A stretch of 64,000 nt of DNA from assembly GCA_035533815.1 (NCBI GenBank), contig DATLTB010000113.1, positions 22,626 to 86,625 of the forward strand. Direction: 5' to 3'. Within the stretch, counting starts at the first letter, position 1. Each line of letters opens with the position of its first letter. This DNA is from JANWKA01 sp035533815 (lineage in GTDB: Bacteria > Bacteroidota > Bacteroidia > Chitinophagales > Chitinophagaceae). This document shows, in pieces, positions 35,823-43,605 of this stretch. The position numbers and the translations under genes are program-made. The notes beneath the pieces were generated by a model, which was given only the letters and a program-made list of their open reading frames with translations, searched no databases and had not been told where the DNA came from.

Positions 35823-36307
35823 AAGTGGAAAGATGCTGTTTTTGGAAGAATGGCTACTGTCAACCTGCTGATGCAGACCAGTTTTCCGGAGTCATCCGAT
35901 ATCCGGATATCCCATACATGGCTCATTTTACCAATATGAAGGGGACGGGCCTCTCCGTGAACCTTCCCTGAAGCGACACTCCTGAGGTGGTTGGCATTAA
36001 TCTCCATGCCCACACAGAGCTGCTTTTCCCGGTCGATGATCAGCGATGAAGCCACGCTGCCCAGGGTTTCAGCCAGGGTTGCAGAGGCCCCTCCGTGCAG
36101 GATTCCGTATACCTGGCGGGTGTGTTCATCCACGGGCATGGTTGCCCTTAAATGGCCTTCCCCGATTTCCGTGAATTCAATGCCCAGCAATTTCACCATG
36201 GTGTGATTACCGAGATCATTGAGCGCATCCAGGGTCACATCGGTATCATGCCAAATAGTATGCATGGGACTGTATTTCAAATGGGGTAAAAGGTCTTTGG
36301 CTTTCAT
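35798..36307 (-). CDS. Hotdog-fold acyl-CoA thioesterase (PaaI/MenI-like)
   Basis: A 169-residue hotdog-fold protein. The motif HTRQVYGILHGGASATLAETLGSVA is the family core: the HGG turn and the downstream acidic residue (E in AETLG) form the active site of PaaI/MenI-type thioesterases. The preceding region has MVKLLGIEFTEIGEGHLRATMPV. The substrate is not known: the menaquinone intermediate DHNA-CoA and phenylacetyl-CoA are family possibilities. The start ATG 36307 overlaps the coaD stop by 4 bases (ATGA), making it the last gene of the DUF3822-rsmD-coaD operon. Confidence 0.88.
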   Translation of the reverse strand: MKAKDLLPHLKYSPMHTIWHDTDVTLDALNDLGNHTMVKLLGIEFTEIGEGHLRATMPVDEHTRQVYGILHGGASATLAETLGSVASSLIIDREKQLCVGMEINANHLRSVASGKVHGEARPLHIGKMSHVWDIRISDDSGKLVCISRLTVAILPKTASFHFQQGEQLT

Positions 36308-36816
36308 GATACAGGTTTTTGGGAATGACGCGGATTATGCGGAAACTGTTTGACCACATCTGCAGTCACCGGTTCCGGCAGGAACCGGGATGCATCCCCG
36401 CCGTTAAGGATCACATCCCGCACGAGTGTGCTGGCAATCGTGGAATACCGGGGGGAGCAGGTCAGGAAAATAGTTTCAATGCCATGATCCAGCTGGCGGT
36501 TCATGTCCGCAATGGATTTTTCATATTCAAAATCACTGACATACCGAATACCCCTTAATATGAACCGGGCATCCAGCCTGTTGCAAAATTCAACAGTGAG
36601 GCCCGAATAGGCATATACTTTCACCTTTGGCTCCTCCTTATAAATTGACTTGAACCAGTTCACACGCTGTTCCACAGTGAACATGGCCGTTTTGCCGGAA
36701 TTCACGCCTACCCCGATATTCAGTTCATCAAACAGGTCCAGGGCGCGGCTGATAATGTCCACATGCCCGTTGGTGACCGGGTCAAAGGTTCCGGGAAATA
36801 AGCAGATTCGAGGCAT
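36304..36816 (-). CDS. coaD: Phosphopantetheine adenylyltransferase
   Basis: A 170-residue enzyme for the penultimate step of coenzyme A synthesis. The start is ATG 36816 (MPRICLFPGTFDPVTNGH). A TTG two codons upstream is not needed. Diagnostic motifs are FPGTFDPVTNGHVDII with the first HxGH-type histidine, the ILRGIRYVSDFEYE segment and the second signature YSTIASTLVRDVIL (ISSTxVR-type). Size is standard. It begins 2 bases after rsmD stops and overlaps the thioesterase gene. Confidence 0.97.
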   Translation of the reverse strand: MPRICLFPGTFDPVTNGHVDIISRALDLFDELNIGVGVNSGKTAMFTVEQRVNWFKSIYKEEPKVKVYAYSGLTVEFCNRLDARFILRGIRYVSDFEYEKSIADMNRQLDHGIETIFLTCSPRYSTIASTLVRDVILNGGDASRFLPEPVTADVVKQFPHNPRHSQKPVS

Positions 36817-36818
36817 GG

Positions 36819-37370
36819 TCAACTGGGAGTATCCGGCTCCAAAATAAAGATAGAGAATATTGTGGTACCATAATGGCGGGCCATCCGGAAATGAGGCATC
36901 CCCGTAAAGTCATAACCCTTGGTATGTTCGAGAACAAACCATCCCCCGGGGAGTAAAAGTTTTTTTCCGATGATCAAATCAGCAATCCGGTCAATGTTTT
37001 CCAGCGCATAGGGCGGCCCAGCAAAGATGAAATCGAACTGATCCGTGCACTGCCGGATAAACCTGAACACGTCTGCATTGAAAATGGAAAAACCGGTGAA
37101 ACCCAGGTTGTCGATGGTTTCCCGGATGAACCGTACCGTCGCCCTGTCCTGATCCACCAAAGTCAGGCTGGATACCCCCCGGGAAGCTAATTCAAAACTG
37201 ATGCTTCCGGTTCCGCAGAACAGGTCCAGGGTCCTCATCCCCTTAAAGTCCAGTTGGTTGGATAGAATATTAAATAACCCCTCCCTGGCCAGTTCAGTAG
37301 TGGGGCGGGCAGGAATGCCGGAAGGGGGGTAAAATTTACGGCCACCCTGCAAACCTCCTATGATGCGCAT
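36819..37370 (-). CDS. rsmD: RsmD-like 16S rRNA (guanine-N2) methyltransferase
   Basis: A 183-residue methyltransferase that modifies G966 of 16S rRNA by family assignment. The start MRIIGGLQGGRKFYPP is diagnostic, as are RPTTELAREGLFNIL (RPTxDxxREALFNxL type) and the AdoMet-binding LDLFCGTGSISFELASRG. The catalytic motif IV normally reads DPPY but here it is FAGPPYAL, with glycine (G118) instead of Asp/Asn. This is unusual (see findings). It overlaps the DUF3822 gene by 13 bases and is followed by coaD, a standard Bacteroidota arrangement. Confidence 0.93.
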   Translation of the reverse strand: MRIIGGLQGGRKFYPPSGIPARPTTELAREGLFNILSNQLDFKGMRTLDLFCGTGSISFELASRGVSSLTLVDQDRATVRFIRETIDNLGFTGFSIFNADVFRFIRQCTDQFDFIFAGPPYALENIDRIADLIIGKKLLLPGGWFVLEHTKGYDFTGMPHFRMARHYGTTIFSIFILEPDTPS

Positions 37371-38230
37371 GGAGCTAAGGTGAACAGGTGATAGAAATAT
37401 CCCGAAGGATAAACATTGAACGGATCAATATAACTATATCCTGCTGGGCGCTCCAATTGGGAGATATGGGGAAAATATTGTTTCAGTAACGCAGATATTG
37501 CCGGATTTTGCCGGGTTTCGCCGCCCAGGGAAACCCGGATACTATCCGAAGGCAGCTCCAGGACCCTGAGGACATTCAGGGCATGATACAGGATATCTGA
37601 AGGTGCTGTAAAGCGGATTTGCTGCTGATAGGTCAATTTACCTTCCCTAAATACCAGCATATGAAACCACTGGTTCCCGGGTAAAAGACAGAGGGTAGGA
37701 ATCTCCGGATCATTTTGTTTCATCAGGGCAGTCAGCAAGGGGGTAACCGCATGACATAAAACCGCTCCGGAGAATTCCTTTTTCAGGTTACCCAGGATAT
37801 TTCGATTCACCGCATAGATATTGATCATATCCAGCCCCACAGCCTGATCCGTCATTACTTTTTCATCCGGCCCTTCCCCGTGGATCAGGTAAAGGGTATC
37901 CTTTTTATTCAGGGGGGAGTAAATTGAGCCAGGGACCAGTACGTTTTTATGGACATTGAATGCGACCTGGATCCGCCGGAAAGCGGTATAAAGCATTTTA
38001 TCGGTATCAAAACACCGTTCTATGAGGTCAAGTTCAGTCCTCCATTTTTGTCCGGATGGAATTTGATAGGATTTAACGCCAATGAACCTGTTTCCGGATG
38101 TATCCAAAACAGCATAACTGAACTGACCATGTCCTACCAGGACCAGTAAAGTGCATGCAGTCAGATCAACGGATGACAATGTGTTATCATCGATCGCAAA
38201 ATCAGGCCTTATCTGCAGTTCTGCGGGCAT
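37358..38230 (-). CDS. DUF3822 family protein
   Basis: A 290-residue protein without signal peptide. Features include DNTLSSVDLTACTLLVLVGHGQFSYAVLD, a turn with KSYQIPSGQKWRTELDLIERCF, and a C-terminal NVLRVLELPSDSIRVSLGGE region, matching the DUF3822 family that sits upstream of rsmD/coaD in many Bacteroidota. The fold of such proteins has been likened to an actin-like/RNase-H ATPase. The function is unknown. It is the first gene of the operon. Confidence 0.8.
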   Translation of the reverse strand: MPAELQIRPDFAIDDNTLSSVDLTACTLLVLVGHGQFSYAVLDTSGNRFIGVKSYQIPSGQKWRTELDLIERCFDTDKMLYTAFRRIQVAFNVHKNVLVPGSIYSPLNKKDTLYLIHGEGPDEKVMTDQAVGLDMINIYAVNRNILGNLKKEFSGAVLCHAVTPLLTALMKQNDPEIPTLCLLPGNQWFHMLVFREGKLTYQQQIRFTAPSDILYHALNVLRVLELPSDSIRVSLGGETRQNPAISALLKQYFPHISQLERPAGYSYIDPFNVYPSGYFYHLFTLAPCAS

Positions 38231-38416
38231 TCCCTACATATTGAACACCGCAATAATAGTTTAATTTTATGAGAATTTTTTTCATGCAGCCGGCTAAGCC
38301 CTGATCCAAAAACAGGACGGGTACTTCATTTTTGCATTATTGAAAATCTGCGCAGTAGGAAAAACCTGGTAACTGCCAAGGCTGGAAATCATTGATTACC
38401 GGATTTCCCTACCTGT

Positions 38417-39175
38417 TTATTGCAGGCTTTCCAGCAATTGATTGGCTCCTGCTTTGAAGGTAGAGTCATCCTCATGGGTATTACGCAGGGAAAGGGCTTT
38501 TTTGAGGGTGCTGATGGCTTGTGCATCTTCATTGTTTTTATGGTAAGCTTTCCCCAGTTCATAATACGCCTGGATAAACCCAGGGTCAAGTTGCAGGCTT
38601 TTCTGGTAATAGGTAATGGCATCCTTCAGGCTGGATTTGGGAACTCCTCCGAATAGCATGTTGGCTGCAGCCCGTTCAAAGAAATTCAGATTATACACTT
38701 CATAATTCCATTTGCCGAGCAGGAACCAGGCATCCGGATTTGCCGGGTCATATTTAATGGCAAGTTCCGTGTACCGTTTAATTCCCCGAAGGGCCGCTAC
38801 TTTTTGCTTGGCCCCGGAAATGAGTGCCATCCTGCCCATGGCCACGGCTTCAACCAGATTCGCTTCCGCATTTTCGGGATTAATTTTCAATGCCCCATCG
38901 GCATATATTTTGGCCACCTTGAAATAAACCGTTTGTTTGTCTTTATCAGTCTCCCGGTTACCAATCCGGGAACACATCAAACTTGCCCTGGTGAGGGCTA
39001 CCAGATTATCCGGCTGGATTTTGAGGGCTAACCGGTATTTGTTTAGCGCTTCTCCTTCATGCATAAGCTTTTCCAGCTGAAGACCCTGGCTAACCTCTTC
39101 GTCTGCTGTTTGGGCAACAACCCCGATAGGCATAGCAATAAAAGCAAGCAGGAGTAATAACTTACTGCGGTTCAT
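38417..39175 (-). CDS. Exported TPR protein
   Basis: A 252-residue protein started at ATG 39175 (MNRSKLLLLLAFIAMPIGVVAQT), giving a signal peptide; a longer upstream reading frame adds an AT-rich, unlikely N-terminus. The mature part is a set of tetratricopeptide repeats: LNKYRLALKIQPDNLVALTRAS, LKINPENAEANLVEAVAMG, IKYDPANPDAWFLLGKWNYE and LQLDPGFIQAYYELGKAY. It is a protein-protein interaction scaffold in the periplasm; no partner is evident. Confidence 0.82.
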   Translation of the reverse strand: MNRSKLLLLLAFIAMPIGVVAQTADEEVSQGLQLEKLMHEGEALNKYRLALKIQPDNLVALTRASLMCSRIGNRETDKDKQTVYFKVAKIYADGALKINPENAEANLVEAVAMGRMALISGAKQKVAALRGIKRYTELAIKYDPANPDAWFLLGKWNYEVYNLNFFERAAANMLFGGVPKSSLKDAITYYQKSLQLDPGFIQAYYELGKAYHKNNEDAQAISTLKKALSLRNTHEDDSTFKAGANQLLESLQ

Positions 39176-39227
39176 AGGATGGTCAATTATAAAAGAAAGT
39201 AAATATAATAAAACTATAATAAATAAG

Positions 39228-39578
39228 TCAGTATTTATTTTGTTGCCGGACCGAGCAGCTGGCCACTTCCCCCTCCAGGGGCGGATGAAGCTTCCGAACC
39301 CGAACATCGGAACTCCGGAGCAAGGGGAAACGATCTTTTAACCCGCAAGAAATCTGCTGTACCAACTGTTCAAGAAGCAGCTGCCTTTTCCCCATGACCG
39401 ATTTCACGATACCATATACGGCTTCATAATCGACAGACTGGTTCAGGCCTAGTATTTCTTCTCCTGGTTCAAATTCCAGGTGGACCGTAACTTCAAAGGT
39501 GTTTCCACAAATCTCTTCTTCCGGATGGAAGCCATGATAACCGGAAAAAAGCATGCCTTCCAGGGAAACTGTATGCAT
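39228..39578 (-). CDS. folB: Dihydroneopterin aldolase
   Basis: A 116-residue enzyme of folate synthesis (dihydroneopterin to 6-hydroxymethyl-dihydropterin). It begins at ATG 39578 (MHTVSLEGMLFSGYHGFHPEEEICGNTFEV). Motifs are the YHGFHPEEE catalytic Glu region, the strand DYEAVYGIVKSVM and LLEQLVQQISCGL. It follows trxB by 19 bases in the same direction and is likely cotranscribed. Confidence 0.93.
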   Translation of the reverse strand: MHTVSLEGMLFSGYHGFHPEEEICGNTFEVTVHLEFEPGEEILGLNQSVDYEAVYGIVKSVMGKRQLLLEQLVQQISCGLKDRFPLLRSSDVRVRKLHPPLEGEVASCSVRQQNKY

Positions 39579-39597
39579 ATCCTGTACTTTTCTGAGC

Positions 39598-40548
39598 TTA
39601 ATGCAAGCCTTTAATGGAAAGATATCTTTCGGCATCGAGGGCTGCCATGCAACCACTGCCTGCTGCAGTCACTGCCTGACGGTAGATCCGGTCCTGGACA
39701 TCCCCGCAGGCAAAAACCCCTTCCCTGCTGGTAACTGTAGATCCGGCTTGGGTCCGGATATAACCCTGGGGATCCATATCAAGCCAAGGTTTGAAAATGC
39801 CTGAGTTGGGTTCATGGCCGATAGCTACAAACAGGGCGGATACCGGGATACTGGACCGCTCCCCGGTCAGGTTATTTTCAATAAGCACTGCTTCGACTTT
39901 TTTATCTCCCATCACTTCAGCCACTTCCGTATTCCAGTAAACTGAGATATTTGGAGTACGCAAAACCCGGTCCTGCATTACCCGGGAAGCACGCATGGCA
40001 GTTTTTCTGATCAACATATGTACCTGGCTGCAGAGTTTGGATAAATATAAGGCTTCTTCACAGGCTGTGTCTCCTGCTCCTACAATGACTACTTCCTTTC
40101 CCCTGAAAAAAAACCCATCGCAAACTGCACAGGCGCTGACCCCATATCCGTTAAGCCGCTGCTCGGAAGGCAGACCCAGCCATTTGGCTGAAGCCCCGGT
40201 GGCAATGATCACTGCCTGTGTCTCAATGATCTTTCCATCATCCATCGTAATCCGATGGATATCTCCACTGAAATCCGCTCCGGCAGCTACAGCGAACCGG
40301 ATATCCGCACCCATTCTGGCAGCCTGCTTTTCAAAATCCATCATCATTGCCGGACCCTGGATCCCCTGGGGATAGCCAGGATAATTTTCCACATCTGTGG
40401 TAATCGTCAGCTGGCCTCCGGGCTGGCTGCCCTGAATTAACAAAGGCTTCAGATTGGCCCTTGCTGCATAAATGGCTGCAGTATACCCAGCCGGGCCCGA
40501 TCCGATGATCAGCAGTTGCACCTTTTCCATGACTGAAGGCTGGTTCAT
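39598..40548 (-). CDS. trxB: Thioredoxin reductase
   Basis: A 316-residue FAD- and NADPH-dependent reductase of the low-molecular-weight type. The FAD-binding GSGPAGYTAAIYAAR starts near residue 16. The redox-active pair is C140 and C143 in CAVCDG. The NADPH-binding glycines are in VIVGAGDTACEEALYLS, and the C-terminal FAD motif is VFACGDVQDRIYRQAVTAAGSG. It supplies electrons to thioredoxin and possibly to bacilliredoxin-type systems. Two TAnnTTTG-like boxes are just upstream (40553-40560 and 40567-40574). Confidence 0.97.
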   Translation of the reverse strand: MNQPSVMEKVQLLIIGSGPAGYTAAIYAARANLKPLLIQGSQPGGQLTITTDVENYPGYPQGIQGPAMMMDFEKQAARMGADIRFAVAAGADFSGDIHRITMDDGKIIETQAVIIATGASAKWLGLPSEQRLNGYGVSACAVCDGFFFRGKEVVIVGAGDTACEEALYLSKLCSQVHMLIRKTAMRASRVMQDRVLRTPNISVYWNTEVAEVMGDKKVEAVLIENNLTGERSSIPVSALFVAIGHEPNSGIFKPWLDMDPQGYIRTQAGSTVTSREGVFACGDVQDRIYRQAVTAAGSGCMAALDAERYLSIKGLH

Positions 40549-40566
40549 GAGGCAAATTTAAACCCG

Positions 40567-40574
40567 CAAATATA
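40567..40574 (-). promoter_or_regulatory. TAnnTTTG -7 box of trxB
   Basis: Minus-strand TATATTTG ends 18 bases before the trxB ATG; a second copy, TAAATTTG (40553-40560), is 4 bases before it. No good -33 TTG fits either, so this is a partial match. The first copy is the more plausible. Confidence 0.45.
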
Positions 40575-40582
40575 CAAATCCA

Positions 40583-41464
40583 TTAAGGGATTATGATGGT
40601 TTTGTATTGCTGCTCGTAACCACCCCAATATCCGAGAGCGCCAGGAACATTGCCGAGAATCAGGATTGGAGAGGAAAACGGATTACCTGTATTGGTGAAA
40701 GAATAGTCATAAGTGTGCCAGAAATTATAGGTGGCCTGGTCAATATTACTGAGTTCAACAGTAACTGTATCGCCGACCTGGAAAAACCGGTGAGCTGAAT
40801 CCGTAATATTATTCTTGTCAAATCCAGGCGCTATTTCCGTGGAATAGGTGGTGCCATTAGTGAGGTCATCATTGAAAACACTGTTGAATCCCGGAAGAAA
40901 AGGACCGGAATTGATCCTCGTAAAATACCGGATACAATTACCCGGCTGGGGGGGATCAGTAATGCTGCCCATCAGGATAGCCTTGCCGCTGTCCGCTTTT
41001 AAGGGGGGATAAATCACCCAAAGGGAGTCGAGGATATCCCCGCCCTTGGGTATGGAAGTGGAGGCTGTATACGAAGTTCCCCCGGTGATGATATGCAAGG
41101 AATAGGTATTTCCAGGCACACCGGTGAATATTTGCAGGGGCCGGGAGCTGTCTGCACTGTAAAAATAAATGGTATTCCCACCCGTGGTATCCAGGGCATA
41201 TTCCTTCAGGGTCTGTGTCTGAATTCCATTGGAGACCGTGATGGTCGCCCCATGTACAAAAGAACTGTCGATCAGGGAGGAACTGATCTTGGAAAAGAAA
41301 CCCAAGCTGTGGGAAAGGATCACTACAGGCGGGAGCCCGCTATAAATATACCCTTCTACTACCAGCTGGGATGCGGAGCCAGGTATAACGATATGGATTG
41401 CTTTTTCACAACCGCTGGTTAGGATCAGCAGGATCAGGGTTGCGCTGAAAATGGCATTTTTCAT
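40583..41464 (-). CDS. DUF4249 family lipoprotein
   Basis: A 293-residue lipoprotein started at ATG 41464 (MKNAIFSATLILLILTSGCEK; lipobox TSGC). The sequence LVVEGYIYSGLPPVVILSHSLGFF and ATITVSNG plus YSLHIITGGTSYTASTSIP are typical of DUF4249 proteins, which often sit beside TonB receptors in Bacteroidota. The C-terminal TYNFWHTYDYSFTNTGNPFSSP is also characteristic. Here no TonB receptor is adjacent. It has the best promoter in the window apart from rpmE2. Confidence 0.8.
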   Translation of the reverse strand: MKNAIFSATLILLILTSGCEKAIHIVIPGSASQLVVEGYIYSGLPPVVILSHSLGFFSKISSSLIDSSFVHGATITVSNGIQTQTLKEYALDTTGGNTIYFYSADSSRPLQIFTGVPGNTYSLHIITGGTSYTASTSIPKGGDILDSLWVIYPPLKADSGKAILMGSITDPPQPGNCIRYFTRINSGPFLPGFNSVFNDDLTNGTTYSTEIAPGFDKNNITDSAHRFFQVGDTVTVELSNIDQATYNFWHTYDYSFTNTGNPFSSPILILGNVPGALGYWGGYEQQYKTIIIP

Positions 41465-41473
41465 ACTCGGGCC

Positions 41474-41505
41474 CAAAAATAACTTATTCCCCGGCATGTG
41501 TCAAC
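41474..41505 (-). promoter_or_regulatory. Promoter of the DUF4249 gene
   Basis: On the minus strand GTTG (41502-41505) is followed by 20 bases and then TATTTTTG (41474-41481), matching TTTG-N19/20-TAnnTTTG except for one base. The ATG is only 9 bases after the -7 box, so transcription would begin 0-4 bases before the start codon (near-leaderless). Confidence 0.6.
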
Positions 41506-41580
41506 GGGATCAGGAAAAGGATTTGCTATGGACATTCAAAACTCATGATCAGGGCAAAACGCTGCCTGGTTTGCTGAAAA

Positions 41581-41609
41581 GCAAAACCCACCTGATGGAT
41601 GGGTTTTGC
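41581..41609 (-). terminator. Terminator after the Cys-rich exported genes
   Basis: GCAAAACCCA and TGGGTTTTGC form a perfect 10-bp stem with a 9-nt loop, followed on the minus strand by TTTTC. It lies directly downstream of the small Cys-rich gene at 41655-41828 and likely ends that transcript. Confidence 0.65.
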
Positions 41610-41654
41610 TATACTTAGCCGGATCGATTGATTATACCCGGTATTTCCCTGCTG

Positions 41655-41828
41655 CTATTTGCAACCGGGTGGGCAAACCGGGGAGGAACAGCCAGGCTTG
41701 TGGCAACAGGTGGCTTCCTTGCCGGTTTTCTTTTTGGCTTTATGGCCAGGGTGAATGTTGGCCGTTGCATAAGTCTGCAAGGCGCACATCACGATGACTG
41801 CCATTATGATTTTTTTCATTGTCGACAT
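41655..41828 (-). CDS. Cysteine-rich exported small protein
   Basis: A 57-residue protein from ATG 41828 (MSTMKKIIMAVIVMCALQTYA). After a signal peptide it has a short His/Lys linker (NIHPGHKAKKKTGK) and a thiol-rich end, TCCHKPGCSSPVCPPGCK, with six cysteines in 16 residues. Such a pattern suggests binding of a soft metal or a compact disulfide knot. It is 32 bases downstream of another Cys-rich exported protein gene on the same strand. No family is recognised. Size supports a real secreted or periplasmic peptide. Confidence 0.6.
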   Translation of the reverse strand: MSTMKKIIMAVIVMCALQTYATANIHPGHKAKKKTGKEATCCHKPGCSSPVCPPGCK

Positions 41829-41860
41829 TTTAAGGTAAGAAAAAATGAGTATCGCGCGTG

Positions 41861-42220
41861 TCAACAATTCCGGGGAGGGTGCCAGCAATCCTTACAAAAG
41901 ACTGAATATAGATTTTCACTCCCATAAAGATAGTTTTGGCGTGCTGCTTTTCGGGCAGGAACGGATCCTGTAAAGGGACTGATCAACCCCGGATATAGCC
42001 AGCAAATAAAAAAAGGATTACATACTCCTCCCTGGCATGCATCCCCTGTAGGGTTTTTCTTTTCATTGGAATGGGTGCAAGGGTCGGCTGCTGCTTTCTC
42101 AGAGGGGCAATTATGGCAATTACCGGGAAGCTGACCGGGTGATTTTCCCTGGTCTCCGGGAAAAGGGAATGCCGAAAAACCCATCACGATCAGGGCAATG
42201 AATACTGCTGTCAATTTCAT
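41861..42220 (-). CDS. Cys-rich exported protein (DUF6660-like)
   Basis: A 119-residue exported protein: signal peptide MKLTAVFIALIVMGFSAFPFP, then CHNCPSEKAAADPCTHSNEK, DACQGGVCNPFFICWLYPGL and a C-terminal CKDCWHPPRNC. The N-terminal half resembles small proteins called DUF6660 in Bacteroidota that occur near metal-efflux or TonB-receptor genes (recalled, not checked). It has nine cysteines after the signal peptide. It is the first of a two-gene transcript with the next Cys-rich gene. Metal handling is inferred only. Confidence 0.6.
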   Translation of the reverse strand: MKLTAVFIALIVMGFSAFPFPGDQGKSPGQLPGNCHNCPSEKAAADPCTHSNEKKNPTGDACQGGVCNPFFICWLYPGLISPFTGSVPARKAARQNYLYGSENLYSVFCKDCWHPPRNC

Positions 42221-42295
42221 GGCATACTGAAGTTAAACCATGCACAGGGGTAAAAAAATAAAATTAGGGAATTCCAGGTCATCCCCCGAAGAAAA

Positions 42296-42322
42296 AAATC
42301 CCCCCGGAATGCGGGGGGATTT
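42296..42322 (-). terminator. Rho-independent terminator of rpoD
   Basis: AAATCCCCCCG and CGGGGGGATTT form an 11-bp stem with a 5-nt loop, followed on the minus strand by TTTTC. It lies 26 bases beyond the stop codon of the sigma factor gene. This is one of the two clearest intrinsic terminators here. Confidence 0.85.
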
Positions 42323-42348
42323 GCAAAATAATAAAAGTTATTGGGCAA

Positions 42349-43206
42349 TTATCCCAGGTAAGTTTTCAGGGCCCCGCTATACCGGGCTTTCTGTAACCTT
42401 TTAATGGCCCTTTCCTTGATCTGGCGGATTCTTTCTTTGGTCAGGTCATATTTCTGGCCGATCTGTTCAATGGTAGCCCCGTTTTCCCCGTCCAGCCCGA
42501 AATAGGCATTGACGATCTCGGATTCCCGTGGGCTAAGTGATTTCAGAACCCTGCGGATCTCTTCCCTCAGGGAATCCTGCATGACCATATCATCTGTAAC
42601 GGCTCCGCCTTCCAATAAATCTCCCATGGCCACATCCTCGGCTTCATGCACCGGGGCATCCAGGGACATATGCCGGGTATTGCTGCTGAAAATATTATTG
42701 ATCTCCGATTCACTCATGGCTAGCATTTCCGCCAGTTCTTCGGTAGATGGCTCCCGCTCATTTTCCTGTTCGAAAGCCATATAGGCCTTATTGGCTTTAT
42801 TGTAAGTGCCAATCTTGTTTTGCGGCAAACGAACCAATCTTCCCTGCTCAGCCAATGCCTGCAGGATAGATTGCCTGATCCACCAGACCGCATAAGAAAT
42901 GAACTTAAACCCCTTGGTTTCATCAAACCGCTGGGCTGCCTTGATCAGGCCCAGGTTCCCTTCATTGATCAAGTCACTCAGGGACAAACCCTGGTGTTGA
43001 TATTGTTTAGCCACAGACACTACGAAACGAAGGTTTCCGGTGGTCAGCCGCTCCAAAGCTTTCTGGTCGCCCATTTTGATCCGCTGCGCCAGGGTGGTTT
43101 CTTCCTCCGGGGTGAGCAAAGAAATTTTGGAGATTTCCTGAAGGTATTTTTCTACCGCCTGGGAATCCCTGTTGGTAATCTGCGTGGCAATTTTAAGCTG
43201 CCTCAT
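42349..43206 (-). CDS. rpoD: RNA polymerase primary sigma factor (RpoD/SigA)
   Basis: A 285-residue primary sigma factor of the short Bacteroidota type, lacking region 1.1. Region 1.2 is AVEKYLQEISKISLLTPEEE; region 2 is NLRFVVSVAKQYQHQGLSLSD with LGLIKAAQRFDETKGFKFISY and AVWWIRQSILQALAEQGR; region 3 follows; region 4 is LSPRESEIVNAYFGLDGENGATIEQIG ending in EERIRQIKERA-type KERIRQIKERAIKRLQ. It recognises TTTG/TAnnTTTG promoters. Its 5' flank has a perfect 8-bp dyad, 18 bp upstream of the start (43224-43240). Confidence 0.96.
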   Translation of the reverse strand: MRQLKIATQITNRDSQAVEKYLQEISKISLLTPEEETTLAQRIKMGDQKALERLTTGNLRFVVSVAKQYQHQGLSLSDLINEGNLGLIKAAQRFDETKGFKFISYAVWWIRQSILQALAEQGRLVRLPQNKIGTYNKANKAYMAFEQENEREPSTEELAEMLAMSESEINNIFSSNTRHMSLDAPVHEAEDVAMGDLLEGGAVTDDMVMQDSLREEIRRVLKSLSPRESEIVNAYFGLDGENGATIEQIGQKYDLTKERIRQIKERAIKRLQKARYSGALKTYLG

Positions 43207-43605
43207 ATGATTCTATTAAAAATATATTAAATTTTAATATGTATAATAAACTTATTGCCATTAAAAATATCGGGTTCCTCGCCAATCAATTATTCAGATT
43301 ATTTCTAGTAAATCCCTAACACGGGAAAAGCAAGGGGATCAAAAAAATATAGGGTCGCAAAAATCATGCTACATTTAAGCCAAAAGATATTCTTATTATT
43401 GTTTTTAACTTTTTATAAACTATTCAAGGTGAAGTATAAATTTTGATCCCCCGTTTTTTAATCTTGGACGCGAAATTAAGCTAATCGTTGCATCTTTTTC
43501 TAATGATTTTTTGTTTTTTTACATTAAACTGGCAATCTGACATTCCACAAATTCAGGTAAGGGATGGGGTAATTCCATTATTTTTACAAGTATACTTATT
43601 TCTGC
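43207..43605. promoter_or_regulatory. Divergent AT-rich promoter region rpoD/ltaE
   Basis: This 399-bp gap is AT-rich and separates two divergent genes. It contains the dyad ATATTAAA-T-TTTAATAT at 43224-43240 close to the rpoD start, and runs of A or T at 43430-43530. No exact TAnnTTTG box was found at a good distance for either gene. No ORF is credible. Confidence 0.5.
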
